Positions 33,889 through 42,035 of a stretch of DNA of 64,000 bases are shown piece after piece. The notes beneath the pieces were generated by a model. It had not been told where the DNA came from. It ran no database searches and saw nothing but the letters and a program-made list of their open reading frames with translations. The stretch comes from Saccharopolyspora elongata (GTDB lineage: Bacteria > Actinomycetota > Actinomycetes > Mycobacteriales > Pseudonocardiaceae): assembly GCF_004348985.1 (NCBI RefSeq), contig NZ_SMKW01000052.1, forward strand, positions 1 to 64,000, read 5' to 3'. The translations under genes were made by a program, and so were the position numbers. Position 1 is the first letter of the stretch. Every line of letters begins with the position of its first letter.

Positions 33889-33993
33889 GCGGCGATCCTT
33901 CTGCGCGTTGACCGGGAGAGTGGTCTGAACAGTTGACCGCGATCTTCGCATGCGGGACAGCCCGGCGGAAGGGGCGAGCCGTAGGCTGGGCGG

Positions 33994-34392
33994 GTGCCAG
34001 TGAAGCGCCCGAACCCCGGCTGGTGGCTGTACTACCAGTTCGGCGGCAGGCTCCCCGAGCGGTATCGCGAGTGGGTGCTGCGCGACGCCACCTGCAAGTC
34101 GTGGGTGCTGCGGGTGCTGATCCGGGGGCTGCTCCAGATCGCGCCGCTGGGCGCGGCGCTGTTCGTCGGGTTCGGTGTGCTGGGCGGGTCGTGGCCGATC
34201 GCCGGCGGCGCGCTGCTGCTGGGCGTGCTCGTGGTGGCCCGCATCGTGCTGACCAGCGCTGTGGACAACGTCGACGCGCGCCTCGTCCGCTACGGCTACC
34301 CGCCGGGCCACGGCTCCGCCGTCCGGCGGCGGCGCGACGCCGATGCCGCCGAGCGCTACCGCGCGGTGTGGCGCCAGGCGCCGCCGGACTAG
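33994..34392 (+). CDS. DUF5313 family membrane protein
   Basis: A 132-residue protein recognised as the actinobacterial DUF5313 family by KRPNPGWWLYYQFGGRLPER and EWVLRDATC near the N terminus. Two hydrophobic helices follow at about 45-85. A Tyr/Arg-rich tail (VDARLVRYGYPPG) ends the protein. Function unknown. GTG 33994 follows TAGGCT (33982-33987) by 6 nt, suggesting a leaderless mRNA. The last codon shares a CTAG with the convergent universal stress gene. Confidence 0.8.
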   Translation: MPVKRPNPGWWLYYQFGGRLPERYREWVLRDATCKSWVLRVLIRGLLQIAPLGAALFVGFGVLGGSWPIAGGALLLGVLVVARIVLTSAVDNVDARLVRYGYPPGHGSAVRRRRDADAAERYRAVWRQAPPD

Positions 34393-35210
34393 CCGGGGCT
34401 GCGGACCACCGCGACCGGGCACGGCGCGTGGTGCAGGACGCCGTTGGCGACCGAGCCGAGCAGCAGCCCGGCGAAGCCGCCGCGGCCGCGGTGACCGACC
34501 ACCAGCAGCTGCGCTCGCCGGGCCGCCTCGCACAGCGTCGCGACCGGGTGCTCGTTGGCCACCTCGCGGCGCACCGTGACGTCTGGGTAGTCGGCGCACC
34601 AGCCCGAGAGTTGTTCGGAGAGGTGCAGTTCGGCCCGGTTCTGGATCTCCTGGCGGTCGGGCACGGGATATGTGCCGGCGGTGAAGTAGGCATCGGGCAG
34701 CGCCTGCACCGCGAGCAGGCCGGCGTGCCGCCGGCTCGCGGCGCCGAATGCGTAGTGCACCGCGATGCGGTTGACCGCCGAGTTGTCGACACCGACGACG
34801 ACCGGGCCCGAGGCGGCCGCGTCACCGCGCACCACGACGACCGGGCAGCGGGCGTGCGCGGCGACCGAGATGCTGATCGCGCCGAGCAGCGCGTCCCGGA
34901 ACATCCCGTGCCCGCGCGACCCGACGACCACCAGCTGGGCGCTGTCCGAGCGGCGGACCAGCTCCTCGGCGGGGTGCCCAGTGGCGACCTCGTCGGTGAT
35001 CGCGACCTCGGGCCGCTCGCGGTGGCATCGTTCGGCGACGTCGCGGACCACCTGCTTGGCGAATCCTTCCCGGGCGGGATCGTCGTTGACCACTACCAGG
35101 TGCACCGGAACGCCCAGCCGCACCGCCTCGGCCGCAGCCCACAGCGCGGCCTGCGCGGACGATTGCGAGCCGTCGACGCCCACCACCACCGACTGCTTCG
35201 CCCTGGTCAT
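34389..35210 (-). CDS. Tandem universal stress protein
   Basis: A 273-residue protein with two UspA domains, as in many actinobacterial dormancy-type Usp proteins that bind ATP. Domain 1 (about 5-140) starts VVVGVDGSQSSAQAALWAA and has the nucleotide motif VVGSRGHGMFRDALLGAISI. Domain 2 (about 147-272) starts VVVGVDNSAVNRIAVHYAF and has VVGHRGRGGFAGLLLGSVAN. ATG 35210 is chosen because GGAGGAGG lies 9 nt upstream. The stop codon overlaps the DUF5313 stop on the other strand. Confidence 0.9.
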   Translation of the reverse strand: MTRAKQSVVVGVDGSQSSAQAALWAAAEAVRLGVPVHLVVVNDDPAREGFAKQVVRDVAERCHRERPEVAITDEVATGHPAEELVRRSDSAQLVVVGSRGHGMFRDALLGAISISVAAHARCPVVVVRGDAAASGPVVVGVDNSAVNRIAVHYAFGAASRRHAGLLAVQALPDAYFTAGTYPVPDRQEIQNRAELHLSEQLSGWCADYPDVTVRREVANEHPVATLCEAARRAQLLVVGHRGRGGFAGLLLGSVANGVLHHAPCPVAVVRSPG

Positions 35211-35314
35211 CGCCCATCGCCTCCTCCGCACCACTGTGCGCATCCGCCGGTGGCGGCGAGTAGGGCCGATGTGCCCCGGGCCGCCCCGCCCGGGTCCTGG
35301 CCGACCAGCGCACT

Positions 35315-35326
35315 TAGTATCGGTTG
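35315..35326 (+). promoter_or_regulatory. -10 box of a probable leaderless ilvA promoter
   Basis: TAGTAT (35315-35320) ends 6 nt before the GTG start at 35327, and there is no purine-rich ribosome binding site. Transcription would begin at or beside the start codon. No clear -35 is visible. Confidence 0.45.
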
Positions 35327-36577
35327 GTGTCCGATGAGCTGAGTCCCGCAGCGATCTTCCGCGCCGGAACCCGCCTGCGGCAGGTGGTCCGCCGCACGCC
35401 GCTGGAAACGAGCAGCCGCCTGACCGGCGAACTTGGCGTCCCGGTGCGGCTCAAGCGGGAGGACCTGCAGGTCTGCCGCTCCTACAAGGTGCGCGGTGCG
35501 TACAACCTGATCTCCTCGCTGAGCCCGGCCGAGCGCGAGCGCGGCGTCGTGTGCGCCAGCGCGGGCAACCACGCGCAGGGCGTGGCCTTCGCCTGCCGTG
35601 AGCTGAAGATCAAGGGCCGGGTGTACCTGCCGGCGAACACGCCCCGGCAGAAGCGGCGCCGGATCGCCGCGCTCGGCGGCGAGTGGGTCGAGCCGGTGAT
35701 CGTGGGCAGTTCCTTCGACGAGGCGAGCGCGGCGTCCAAAGAGGACAGCCAGCGCACCGGCGCGGTCTACGTGCACCCCTTCGACGATCCGCGGACCATC
35801 GCCGGGCAGGGCACCGTCGGACTGGAGATCGCCGAGCAGCACGACGGCCCGATCGACACCGTGATCGTGCCGGTCGGCGGCGGCGGGCTGCTGGCGGGCG
35901 TGGTGCTGTGGCTCAAGGAGCACTTCCCCGAGGTCCGGGTGATCGGGGCCGAGCCGGCAGGTGCGGCGAGCATGCGCGCCGCGCTGGACCACGGCGGGCC
36001 GGTCGCGCTGCCGTCGGTGGACACCTTCGTCGACGGTGCCGCGGTCGGGCGCGTCGGCGATGCCGGGTTCCAGGTGGTGCGGGAGCTGGTCGACGAGCTG
36101 GTGGCGGTGCCCGAGGGCGCGGTGTGCACCGAGATGATCGAGCTCTACCAGACCGAGGGCGTCATCGCCGAGCCCGCCGGTGCGCTGGCCAGCGCGGCGG
36201 CCCGGCTGCCGCTGGAGCGCCCGGCCCGCGGCCCGGTGGTGTGCGTGGTCTCCGGCGGCAACAACGACCTCAGCCGCTACGGCGAGGTCGTCGAGCGCTC
36301 GCTGGTGCACGAGGGCCTGCGGCACTACTTCCTGGTCACCTTCCCGCAGGAACCGGGTGCGCTGCGGCACTTCCTCGACGACGTCCTCGACGACGGCCAG
36401 GACATCGTCGCGTTCGAGTACGTGAAGAAGAACAACAGGGAGACCGGCCCGGCGCTGGTCGGCATCGAGCTCGACCGCGCCGACGAGCTGGACGGCCTGC
36501 TGAAGCGGATGAAGGAATCCCCGCTGCAGATCGAGCAAGTCCCACCGGGCTCCCCGCTGTTCTCGTTCCTGATCTGA
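35327..36577 (+). CDS. ilvA: Threonine dehydratase (threonine ammonia-lyase)
   Basis: A 416-residue PLP enzyme that deaminates threonine to 2-oxobutyrate, the first step of isoleucine synthesis. The PLP lysine is K54 in SYKVRGAYN, the phosphate loop is VGGGGLLAG, and SAGNHAQGVA is present. A C-terminal ACT-like regulatory domain (about 325-416) contains FLVTFPQEPGALRHFLDDV, so it is the single-ACT biosynthetic form. Like other actinobacterial IlvA, it is shorter than the E. coli enzyme with its two regulatory domains. Confidence 0.92.
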   Translation: MSDELSPAAIFRAGTRLRQVVRRTPLETSSRLTGELGVPVRLKREDLQVCRSYKVRGAYNLISSLSPAERERGVVCASAGNHAQGVAFACRELKIKGRVYLPANTPRQKRRRIAALGGEWVEPVIVGSSFDEASAASKEDSQRTGAVYVHPFDDPRTIAGQGTVGLEIAEQHDGPIDTVIVPVGGGGLLAGVVLWLKEHFPEVRVIGAEPAGAASMRAALDHGGPVALPSVDTFVDGAAVGRVGDAGFQVVRELVDELVAVPEGAVCTEMIELYQTEGVIAEPAGALASAAARLPLERPARGPVVCVVSGGNNDLSRYGEVVERSLVHEGLRHYFLVTFPQEPGALRHFLDDVLDDGQDIVAFEYVKKNNRETGPALVGIELDRADELDGLLKRMKESPLQIEQVPPGSPLFSFLI

Positions 36578-36609
36578 AGACCTGTCTCCGATCTCCATTT
36601 GCGTGAGTT

Positions 36610-36624
36610 CCAGGCTCGGCCTGG
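36610..36624. terminator. Short hairpin between ilvA and the dioxygenase gene
   Basis: CCAGGC-TCG-GCCTGG forms a 6-bp stem with a 3-nt loop between two convergent genes. There is no U-run. It is a weak bidirectional terminator candidate. Confidence 0.35.
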
Positions 36625-36640
36625 GTGGTGGGGGGTCAGG

Positions 36641-37261
36641 TCAGGGCAGGTTGAGGACGAAGTCGAACGTGGCGATCTTGCCCTCCGGGCCGTCCTGGAC
36701 CGCCATCAGCAGCGCCGGGTCGAAGATCTGGTCCCAGTTGTTGCCGGGCTCGCCGGGGAAGTACAGCTGCGTGGTGAGGATCGGCTGGTTCGGGGCCTGC
36801 GCCTTGACGTGGATGTGCCTGGTGCGGCCCGGGTACAGGCCGGCCACGATGGTGTCGAGCCGAAATCGGCCCTCGGCGTCGGTGAACTGGTGGCCGCGCA
36901 GCGTGTAGCCGGTGTTGTCGTACACGCCCGCGTTGTCGGCCTGCCAGAAGTCGAGCAGCACGTTCGCCAGCGGCTTGCACGAGATGCTGTAGACGAAGCC
37001 GCTGACCACCAGCGGGGTGCCGGGCATGCCGGGTTCCCGCAGGTCCGCGCGCTCGGGTGAGTTGGGCTTGAAGTACGGGCCCTCCATCTGCTCGTGGGTC
37101 GGGCCGTCGCCGTCGTCGCACATCGGCGTCGGGGTCAGCGGCCCGGCGTCGGCGCGCGGCGCGCGCAGCACCTCGCCGGCCACCGCGGGTATCGCGGCTG
37201 CCGTCACCAGGCCCGCCTTCAAGAACGTCGCGCGGCGGATCCGTCTCTCCTCGTCGGTCAT
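36641..37261 (-). CDS. Exported intradiol ring-cleavage dioxygenase
   Basis: A 206-residue protein of the protocatechuate/catechol 1,2-dioxygenase fold, which cleaves catechols between the hydroxyls using Fe(III). Likely iron ligands are a tyrosine at 114 or 119 (VYDNTGYTLRGHQFTD), Y143, H149 and H151 (LYPGRTRHIHVKA). The N terminus has a Tat-like signal: RRIRRATFLKAG, a hydrophobic stretch and a cleavable-looking PRADA at about 35-39. Extracytoplasmic dioxygenases of this type are known in actinomycetes and can act on lignin-type catechols. GGAGG lies 7 nt before ATG 37261. Confidence 0.85.
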   Translation of the reverse strand: MTDEERRIRRATFLKAGLVTAAAIPAVAGEVLRAPRADAGPLTPTPMCDDGDGPTHEQMEGPYFKPNSPERADLREPGMPGTPLVVSGFVYSISCKPLANVLLDFWQADNAGVYDNTGYTLRGHQFTDAEGRFRLDTIVAGLYPGRTRHIHVKAQAPNQPILTTQLYFPGEPGNNWDQIFDPALLMAVQDGPEGKIATFDFVLNLP

Positions 37262-37300
37262 GTTCCGACCTCCGTTTTCAAATGGAACTTTATTGGTGTA

Positions 37301-37317
37301 AACCATTTCAGATGGTT
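37301..37317. promoter_or_regulatory. Inverted repeat in the dioxygenase promoter
   Basis: AACCAT-TTCAG-ATGGTT is a 17-bp inverted repeat in an unusually A+T-rich stretch (about 37275-37330) starting about 40 nt upstream of the dioxygenase start. It is a candidate operator for a local or unlinked regulator. Confidence 0.4.
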
Positions 37318-37387
37318 GTTCTTCGCATTTCGACCGCGAAAAGCATGAATCGGGATCGGCAGAAAGCATTACGGTGCAAGGGAAAAG

Positions 37388-37410
37388 GCGGCGTTCGGGG
37401 TAAGCGCCGC
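37388..37410 (-). terminator. Hairpin terminator of the two-component operon
   Basis: GCGGCG (37388-37393) and CGCCGC (37405-37410) form a stem 18 nt beyond the kinase stop. On the minus strand it is followed by CCTTTTCCCTT, giving a U-rich tail. Confidence 0.5.
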
Positions 37411-37427
37411 TGAGGCGCCCGGCCGCG

Positions 37428-39257
37428 TCAGGCGCGCGCCGGGCTCCCGGGCGCCGTCGTCGGCAGGTGGATGGTGAAGGTGGTCCCGACGCCGACGGTG
37501 CTGCGGACCGCGATGCGGCCGCCGTGCACGTTCACGAGGTGGTGGGTGATGGCCAGGCCGAGGCCGCTGCCGCCGCCGTGCCGGTTGCGGGACTTCTCCG
37601 CCCGCCAGAAGCGGTCGAACACGTGCGGCAGCGCGGCCGCGTCGATGCCGACGCCGGTGTCGGCCACGTCGATGGCCACCTCGTCGCCCGCGCGTCGCGC
37701 CCACAACGTGACCCGGCCGCCGGATGGCGTGTAGCGCAACGCGTTCGACACCAGGTTGCCCAGCGCTTGCCGCAGCCGGGTCGGGTCGGCGGTGAGGTCG
37801 GGGTCGTCCTCGACGGTGACGACCAGCCCGACGCCGCCCGCATCGGCCCGGCCCCGGTGCGCCGCGGCGACCTGCTCCAGCAGCGCGCCGACGTGCACGG
37901 GCTCGGGGTACACGCGGAGCTTCCCGGCGTCGGCCAGCGCGAGGTCCTGCAGGTCGTCGATCAGGTGCTGCAGGAGCAGGGTCTCCTCCAGCAGCGAGGC
38001 CACCAGCGGTTGGTCCAGGGTGGCGACGCCGTCCTGCGAGGCCTCCAGCCAGCCGCGGACGTTCACCAGCGGCGTGCGCAGTTCGTGCGCGATGTCGCTG
38101 ACCATCGTCTTGCGCTGCTGTTCGGTGCGCTCGACCTGCTCCGACATCGCGTTGAACGCGGCCGCCAGCTCGCCGATCTCGCCGCGCGCGCTCGTCCTCA
38201 CCCGGGCCGACCGGTCGCCGCCGCCCATCCGCCGGGCCGCGGTGGTGATCGCGTCGATCGGACGGACCAGGCGGCTGGCGGCGAGCGCGGTCATGCCGAC
38301 GGTCAGCACCAGCACCACCAGCGCGGTCCACGCGATCCGCGCGGCGCCCACAGTGGACAGATCGGTCGCGGCGTGATTCCCGCCGGGCTTGGTGATGAAC
38401 AGGTGCGCGGCGGGGGAGACGTAGGAGCCGAGCTGTTCCCGGCGTCCGGATTCCACGCAGCGCTTGGAGCCCGGATCGGCGCGGAGTTCCTCCGGCGAGG
38501 TCACCGCCGCCGATTGTGCGGGCAGCGGATCGAGCCCCTGCCGGGCCAGGCATGCGTTGATCAGGGCGACCAGCTCGGAGCCGGCCTCGAGCTCGGTTTC
38601 GGTCGCCTCCAATTGCGTGGAGCAGCGCTCCTCCGGCGAAGCGGTGGGCGCGGAGGTTTGGGCCGGTTCCGGTACGGCGGGCCTCGACTTCTTGGGAGCA
38701 CCGTCGTTCGGGACGAGCTGGACGACCGGGCGGCCGTTGGGGCGTTCGGTGATCACGCCGTCGTCGCCGAGCCGCCGGAAGCAGTCCAGCTGCCGCTGCG
38801 CGGCCTTGCCCAGCTCGTCGCGCTCCGCGGCGGTCAGCCGGTACGGGCCGACGGCGCGCGGATCGATGCCCGCGGCCGCCGCATCGGGCTTGAGCACCGG
38901 GTCGACCGCGAGCGGATCCACCACCGCGGAAGGGGTTTTCGGCAGCTGGGGATCCTGCGGCCCACCGGAGTCGGCGATCGGCACCCGCGACGTGGTCGTC
39001 AGCGTGATGCGCCGCCCGGTCTGCGCGGCCAGGTCCGCCACCACCTGCTGGACCCCGGACCACTGCGGATTCGCCGCCGCGTAGCCGAGCAGCGAATCGT
39101 AGATCTTGGCGTCGGTGGCCAGGGTTTCACCGAGTTCCTGGTTGATCGCCCCGCTGGTGCTCTGCGCGGCCAGCCACGCGGTGGCGCCGATGGAACAGCC
39201 GGCCACCACCACCGACATCGCCAGCAGCCGGGCGAGCAGGCTATGCCGGCGCGCCAT
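37428..39257 (-). CDS. Sensor histidine kinase
   Basis: A 609-residue membrane kinase. Helix 1 is at about 10-31. A large extracytoplasmic sensor of about 290 residues follows, containing four cysteines (DCFRR, ERCST, NACLA, KRCVE), which could form disulfides. Helix 2 is at about 325-348, followed by a HAMP domain. The phosphorylated His391 is in SDIAHELRTPL. The ATPase has NLVSNALRYT, DTGVGID and GGGSGLGLAI. The start overlaps the response regulator by 17 nt. The sensor domain resembles no family I can name. The genes across the divergent promoter suggest an envelope signal. Confidence 0.9.
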   Translation of the reverse strand: MARRHSLLARLLAMSVVVAGCSIGATAWLAAQSTSGAINQELGETLATDAKIYDSLLGYAAANPQWSGVQQVVADLAAQTGRRITLTTTSRVPIADSGGPQDPQLPKTPSAVVDPLAVDPVLKPDAAAAGIDPRAVGPYRLTAAERDELGKAAQRQLDCFRRLGDDGVITERPNGRPVVQLVPNDGAPKKSRPAVPEPAQTSAPTASPEERCSTQLEATETELEAGSELVALINACLARQGLDPLPAQSAAVTSPEELRADPGSKRCVESGRREQLGSYVSPAAHLFITKPGGNHAATDLSTVGAARIAWTALVVLVLTVGMTALAASRLVRPIDAITTAARRMGGGDRSARVRTSARGEIGELAAAFNAMSEQVERTEQQRKTMVSDIAHELRTPLVNVRGWLEASQDGVATLDQPLVASLLEETLLLQHLIDDLQDLALADAGKLRVYPEPVHVGALLEQVAAAHRGRADAGGVGLVVTVEDDPDLTADPTRLRQALGNLVSNALRYTPSGGRVTLWARRAGDEVAIDVADTGVGIDAAALPHVFDRFWRAEKSRNRHGGGSGLGLAITHHLVNVHGGRIAVRSTVGVGTTFTIHLPTTAPGSPARA

Positions 39258-39957
39258 CGGCGGAGCCGTCCTGGAGCTTGTAGCCGACGCCGTACACGGT
39301 GAGCAGGTGGATCGGCCGCCGGGGATCGGGTTCGAGCTTGCGGCGCAGGTTCATCACGTGCACGTCGATGGTGCGCTCGGTGATGAACTTGTCCATGCCG
39401 AAGGCCTGGCTGAGCAGCTGGCCGCGGGTGAAGACGCGGCCGGGCTCGGCGGCCAGCACCGCGAGCATCCGGAACTCCGCGGGAGTGCAGTCCAGCGGGG
39501 CGCCGCCGAGGGTGATCTCGTGTCGCTGCTGGTCCACCACCAGATCGCCGACGCGCAACGGCTGCTGGTCGTTGTCCTGGCTGCGGCGGACGCGGCGCAG
39601 GATCGCGCGGATGCGGGCGGCGAGCTGGCGCGGGCTGTAGGGCTTGGTCACGTAGTCGTCGGCACCGAGGTCGAGCCCGAGCAGCACGTCCTCCTCGGTG
39701 GTCCGCGCGGTGAGCAGCACGATCGGGACGTCCGACTCGGCCCGCAGGATCCGGCACACGTCCAGGCCGTCGACCTTGGGCATCATCACGTCCAGCACGA
39801 TCAGGTCGGGTGCGCGTCGCCGCGCCTCGTCGATCGCCGCGCGACCGTCGTGCACGACCACCACGCGGTGGTTGTCGTGCTCCAGATATCGCCGGATCAA
39901 CTCGGCCTGCTTCGGGTCGTCCTCCGCGACCAGCACCTGTGCGCTCACATCGCGCAT
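39241..39957 (-). CDS. OmpR-family response regulator
   Basis: A 238-residue regulator. The receiver domain (about 6-120) has acidic pocket EDD, phosphoacceptor D56 in LIVLDVMMPKVDG, and the conserved K of YVTKPYS. The OmpR/PhoB winged helix (about 140-232) has PAEFRMLAVLAAEPGRVFTR and TIDVHVMNLRRKLE. ATG 39957 (MRDVSAQ) is preferred to an upstream in-frame start. It is divergent from the surface protein/sortase pair. The direct repeats between them fit OmpR-type binding. Confidence 0.9.
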   Translation of the reverse strand: MRDVSAQVLVAEDDPKQAELIRRYLEHDNHRVVVVHDGRAAIDEARRRAPDLIVLDVMMPKVDGLDVCRILRAESDVPIVLLTARTTEEDVLLGLDLGADDYVTKPYSPRQLAARIRAILRRVRRSQDNDQQPLRVGDLVVDQQRHEITLGGAPLDCTPAEFRMLAVLAAEPGRVFTRGQLLSQAFGMDKFITERTIDVHVMNLRRKLEPDPRRPIHLLTVYGVGYKLQDGSADGAPA

Positions 39958-40011
39958 TATCGCCTTCCGCCCGCGCGGCGGGTGATCCGCCACCGGACCT
40001 TGATCGCGGCT

Positions 40012-40065
40012 GAACAGGTTCTTCACATTTCGGGGCCCGCCCGGAATCGAACAGGATCTTCACAT
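40012..40065. promoter_or_regulatory. Direct repeats, probable response-regulator sites
   Basis: GAACAGGTTCTTCACAT (40012-40028) and GAACAGGATCTTCACAT (40049-40065) differ at one base in 17 and are 37 bp apart. A degenerate third copy (GACGGGATCTTGA) starts at 40072. OmpR-family regulators bind such direct repeats. The site lies between the regulator start (39957) and the surface protein (40152), so it could control both. Confidence 0.6.
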
Positions 40066-40151
40066 CGATCAGACGGGATCTTGAAAAGGCCGCCGCATTC
40101 TGGTCCTCGTCCGGGACCCCGGGCGAACAGTCGAATGGAAGGACGCGATCG

Positions 40152-40550
40152 ATGAAGCTTGGTCGTACGTGCGCGGCAGCTGCGCTCCTCGGTGCGGCGG
40201 CGCTACCGCTGGCGGCGCCGGTCAGCTGGGCAGACGGACCGGGCACCGCGCCGGTGCGCGAGCAGCAGGCCCCGGATGCTCCCCGGGCCGAGCAGCCGAA
40301 GGAATCGGCCCCGGCCGTGCCGGTGCCCGAGGCGACCCAGGCAGTGCCGAAGGAGTCGACTCCGGCCGTGCCGAAGCCGGCGACCGGCGACCAGGTGCGG
40401 CAGCGGCCGGTGGGCGCGCCGGAAACCGGTGGCGGGCCGGTGGAGTCGGGCTTCGACCCGGCGGTCCTCGGCGGTGCCGCCGCGGCCGTCGCGGTGGCGG
40501 GCGGCGGTGTCGCGCTGGTGCTGCGCCGCCGGCGCGCGGGCGCGAACTGA
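40152..40550 (+). CDS. Small secreted cell-wall-anchored protein, probable sortase substrate
   Basis: A 132-residue protein with a Sec signal (about 1-27, ending PVSWA), then a Pro/Glu/Lys-rich extended region with two imperfect repeats around KESAPAVPVPEATQAVPKES. The C terminus is organised like a sorting signal: APETGG at about 90-95, a hydrophobic helix (about 105-125) and RRRR. The pentapeptide APETG differs from LPXTG at the first position. A sortase gene begins 11 nt downstream. GGAAGGA precedes ATG 40152. It is probably a stalk-like wall protein of unknown function. Confidence 0.75.
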   Translation: MKLGRTCAAAALLGAAALPLAAPVSWADGPGTAPVREQQAPDAPRAEQPKESAPAVPVPEATQAVPKESTPAVPKPATGDQVRQRPVGAPETGGGPVESGFDPAVLGGAAAAVAVAGGGVALVLRRRRAGAN

Positions 40551-40561
40551 GGCGCATCCGC

Positions 40562-41185
40562 ATGAGCGTGCATCCCCGGGCACGGGGGAGCCAGGGCGGT
40601 CGCGGAACGGTCGCGGCCGCCCTGGTCCTCGCGGCCATGGCGCTTTCCGGTTGTTCGCCCGGCGGGCAGTCCATCGACCTCGTCACGCCCTCTTCGGCGC
40701 CGGTGCGGGAATCGCCGGCGGTACCGCGATCGGAACCGGCGTGGATCGAGATACCCCGGATCGGCGCGCGGTCATCGCTGGTCCCGCTGGGGCTCAACCC
40801 GGACCGGACGATCGAGGTCCCGTCCGTGCACCAGCCGATGCAGGCCGGTTGGTACGAGTACGGTCCCACGCCGGCCGAAACAGGACCGGCGGTGGTACTC
40901 GGGCACGTCAACGGCGACGGCCAGGACGGGATCTTCGCGCGGCTGCGCGAACTGCGGCCCGGCGACGAGATCCTCATCGGCCGCCAGGACGGGCGGGTCG
41001 CCAGGTTCGTCGTGGACCGCATGGCGCAGCCGCCGAAGACCGGGTTCCCCGCCGACGAGGTGTACGGCAACACCGCCGGCCCGGAGTTGCGGCTGATCAC
41101 CTGCGGTGGCTCGTTCGACCACTCGGCCCGCAGCTACCGCGACAACATCATCGCCTTCGCCGGCCTGACCGGAATGGTCGGCTGA
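40562..41185 (+). CDS. Class F-like sortase with lipoprotein-type signal
   Basis: A 207-residue sortase, a membrane-bound cysteine transpeptidase that anchors proteins. The core has catalytic His in VVLGHVNGDG, Cys in LRLITCGGSFD and Arg in SARSYRDN. The N terminus ALVLAAMALSGCSPGG carries a lipobox (LSGC), so it may be lipid-anchored rather than a transmembrane protein, which is unusual for sortases but reported in actinobacterial class F. It lies 11 nt after its probable substrate gene. It converges with the UbiA gene. Confidence 0.85.
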   Translation: MSVHPRARGSQGGRGTVAAALVLAAMALSGCSPGGQSIDLVTPSSAPVRESPAVPRSEPAWIEIPRIGARSSLVPLGLNPDRTIEVPSVHQPMQAGWYEYGPTPAETGPAVVLGHVNGDGQDGIFARLRELRPGDEILIGRQDGRVARFVVDRMAQPPKTGFPADEVYGNTAGPELRLITCGGSFDHSARSYRDNIIAFAGLTGMVG

Positions 41186-41201
41186 GGACCGTCCACTTCG
41201 G

Positions 41202-42008
41202 TCACGAAGGCTGGATGCCGGTGCTCAGCAGCATCGCGACGTCGAGCAGGGCGACGAGGACGACCGCGTGGAAGGCGGTGCGGGAGCCGGGGCGGCGGCC
41301 GAGCAGGAGACCGGCGCCGAGCACGGCCGCCGCCAGCGGCAGGACCACCCAGCTGGACACGCCTGCCAGCACCGCCGACGCGGTCAGCACCAGCAATGCC
41401 GCCGCCGCAGTGCTTTTCGCCGCGCCGAGGCGGTGCGGCAGGCCGCGTACGCCGGTGGCCGCGTCGTCGGCCAGATCCGGCAGCGCGTTCACGAAGTGCG
41501 CGGCCGAACCGAGCAGCGCCGCGGCGAGCATGAGCCGCGCCGGTGGGGGACCGGCGCCGCCCAACGCCACGAACGCGGGCAGCAGGCCGAACGACACGGC
41601 GTAGGGCAGCACCGAAAGCGGGCCGGCCTTCACGCCGAGGTCGTAAGCCCACGCCGACGCCAGCGCGACGAAGTGGACGGCCGTCGCGGCGGCGCCGAAC
41701 GGCAGCGACAGCACCACGGCCGCGGGCGCCGACGCCAGCACGGCGATCAGCGCCGTTCGCCGCGAGACCTCCCCGGCGGCCACCGGCTTGCCCCGCCGCC
41801 GGACCCGCGCATCCCGGTTGGCATCCACCAGGTCGTTCAGCCATCCGACGGACAGCTGCCCGGCCAGCACCGCCGCGGCCGTCAGGAGCACGCCGCCCGC
41901 GTCGCGCCCGGTGGTGGCCGCGAGCCCGGCGGCGATTGCGGTGACCGCCACCGCCGGCCCCGGATGCGAGGCCCGGAGCAGCGAGGACGCCGTTGCGAAG
42001 TGCCGCAC
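41202..42008 (-). CDS. UbiA-family prenyltransferase
   Basis: A 268-residue integral membrane aromatic prenyltransferase with about eight or nine helices. The first Asp motif is NDLVDANRDARVRRRGKP and the second is DLADDAATGVRGLPHRLG. A GTG start at 42008 is used; longer frames run antisense to the acyl-CoA-dehydrogenase-like gene. Only 27 bp separate it from the divergent methyltransferase. It probably prenylates the aromatic product of the neighbouring type III polyketide synthase, which is inference. Confidence 0.85.
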   Translation of the reverse strand: MRHFATASSLLRASHPGPAVAVTAIAAGLAATTGRDAGGVLLTAAAVLAGQLSVGWLNDLVDANRDARVRRRGKPVAAGEVSRRTALIAVLASAPAAVVLSLPFGAAATAVHFVALASAWAYDLGVKAGPLSVLPYAVSFGLLPAFVALGGAGPPPARLMLAAALLGSAAHFVNALPDLADDAATGVRGLPHRLGAAKSTAAAALLVLTASAVLAGVSSWVVLPLAAAVLGAGLLLGRRPGSRTAFHAVVLVALLDVAMLLSTGIQPS

Positions 42009-42035
42009 CCGGCCGAGTGTGCCAGCCTGGAGCGC

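Noticed and set aside
40562-41185. Reading the sortase N terminus as a transmembrane anchor only
   Set aside because: The LSGC lipobox followed by Ser/Pro is a better fit to a lipoprotein signal. A plain anchor is not excluded, so this is recorded here rather than as a call.
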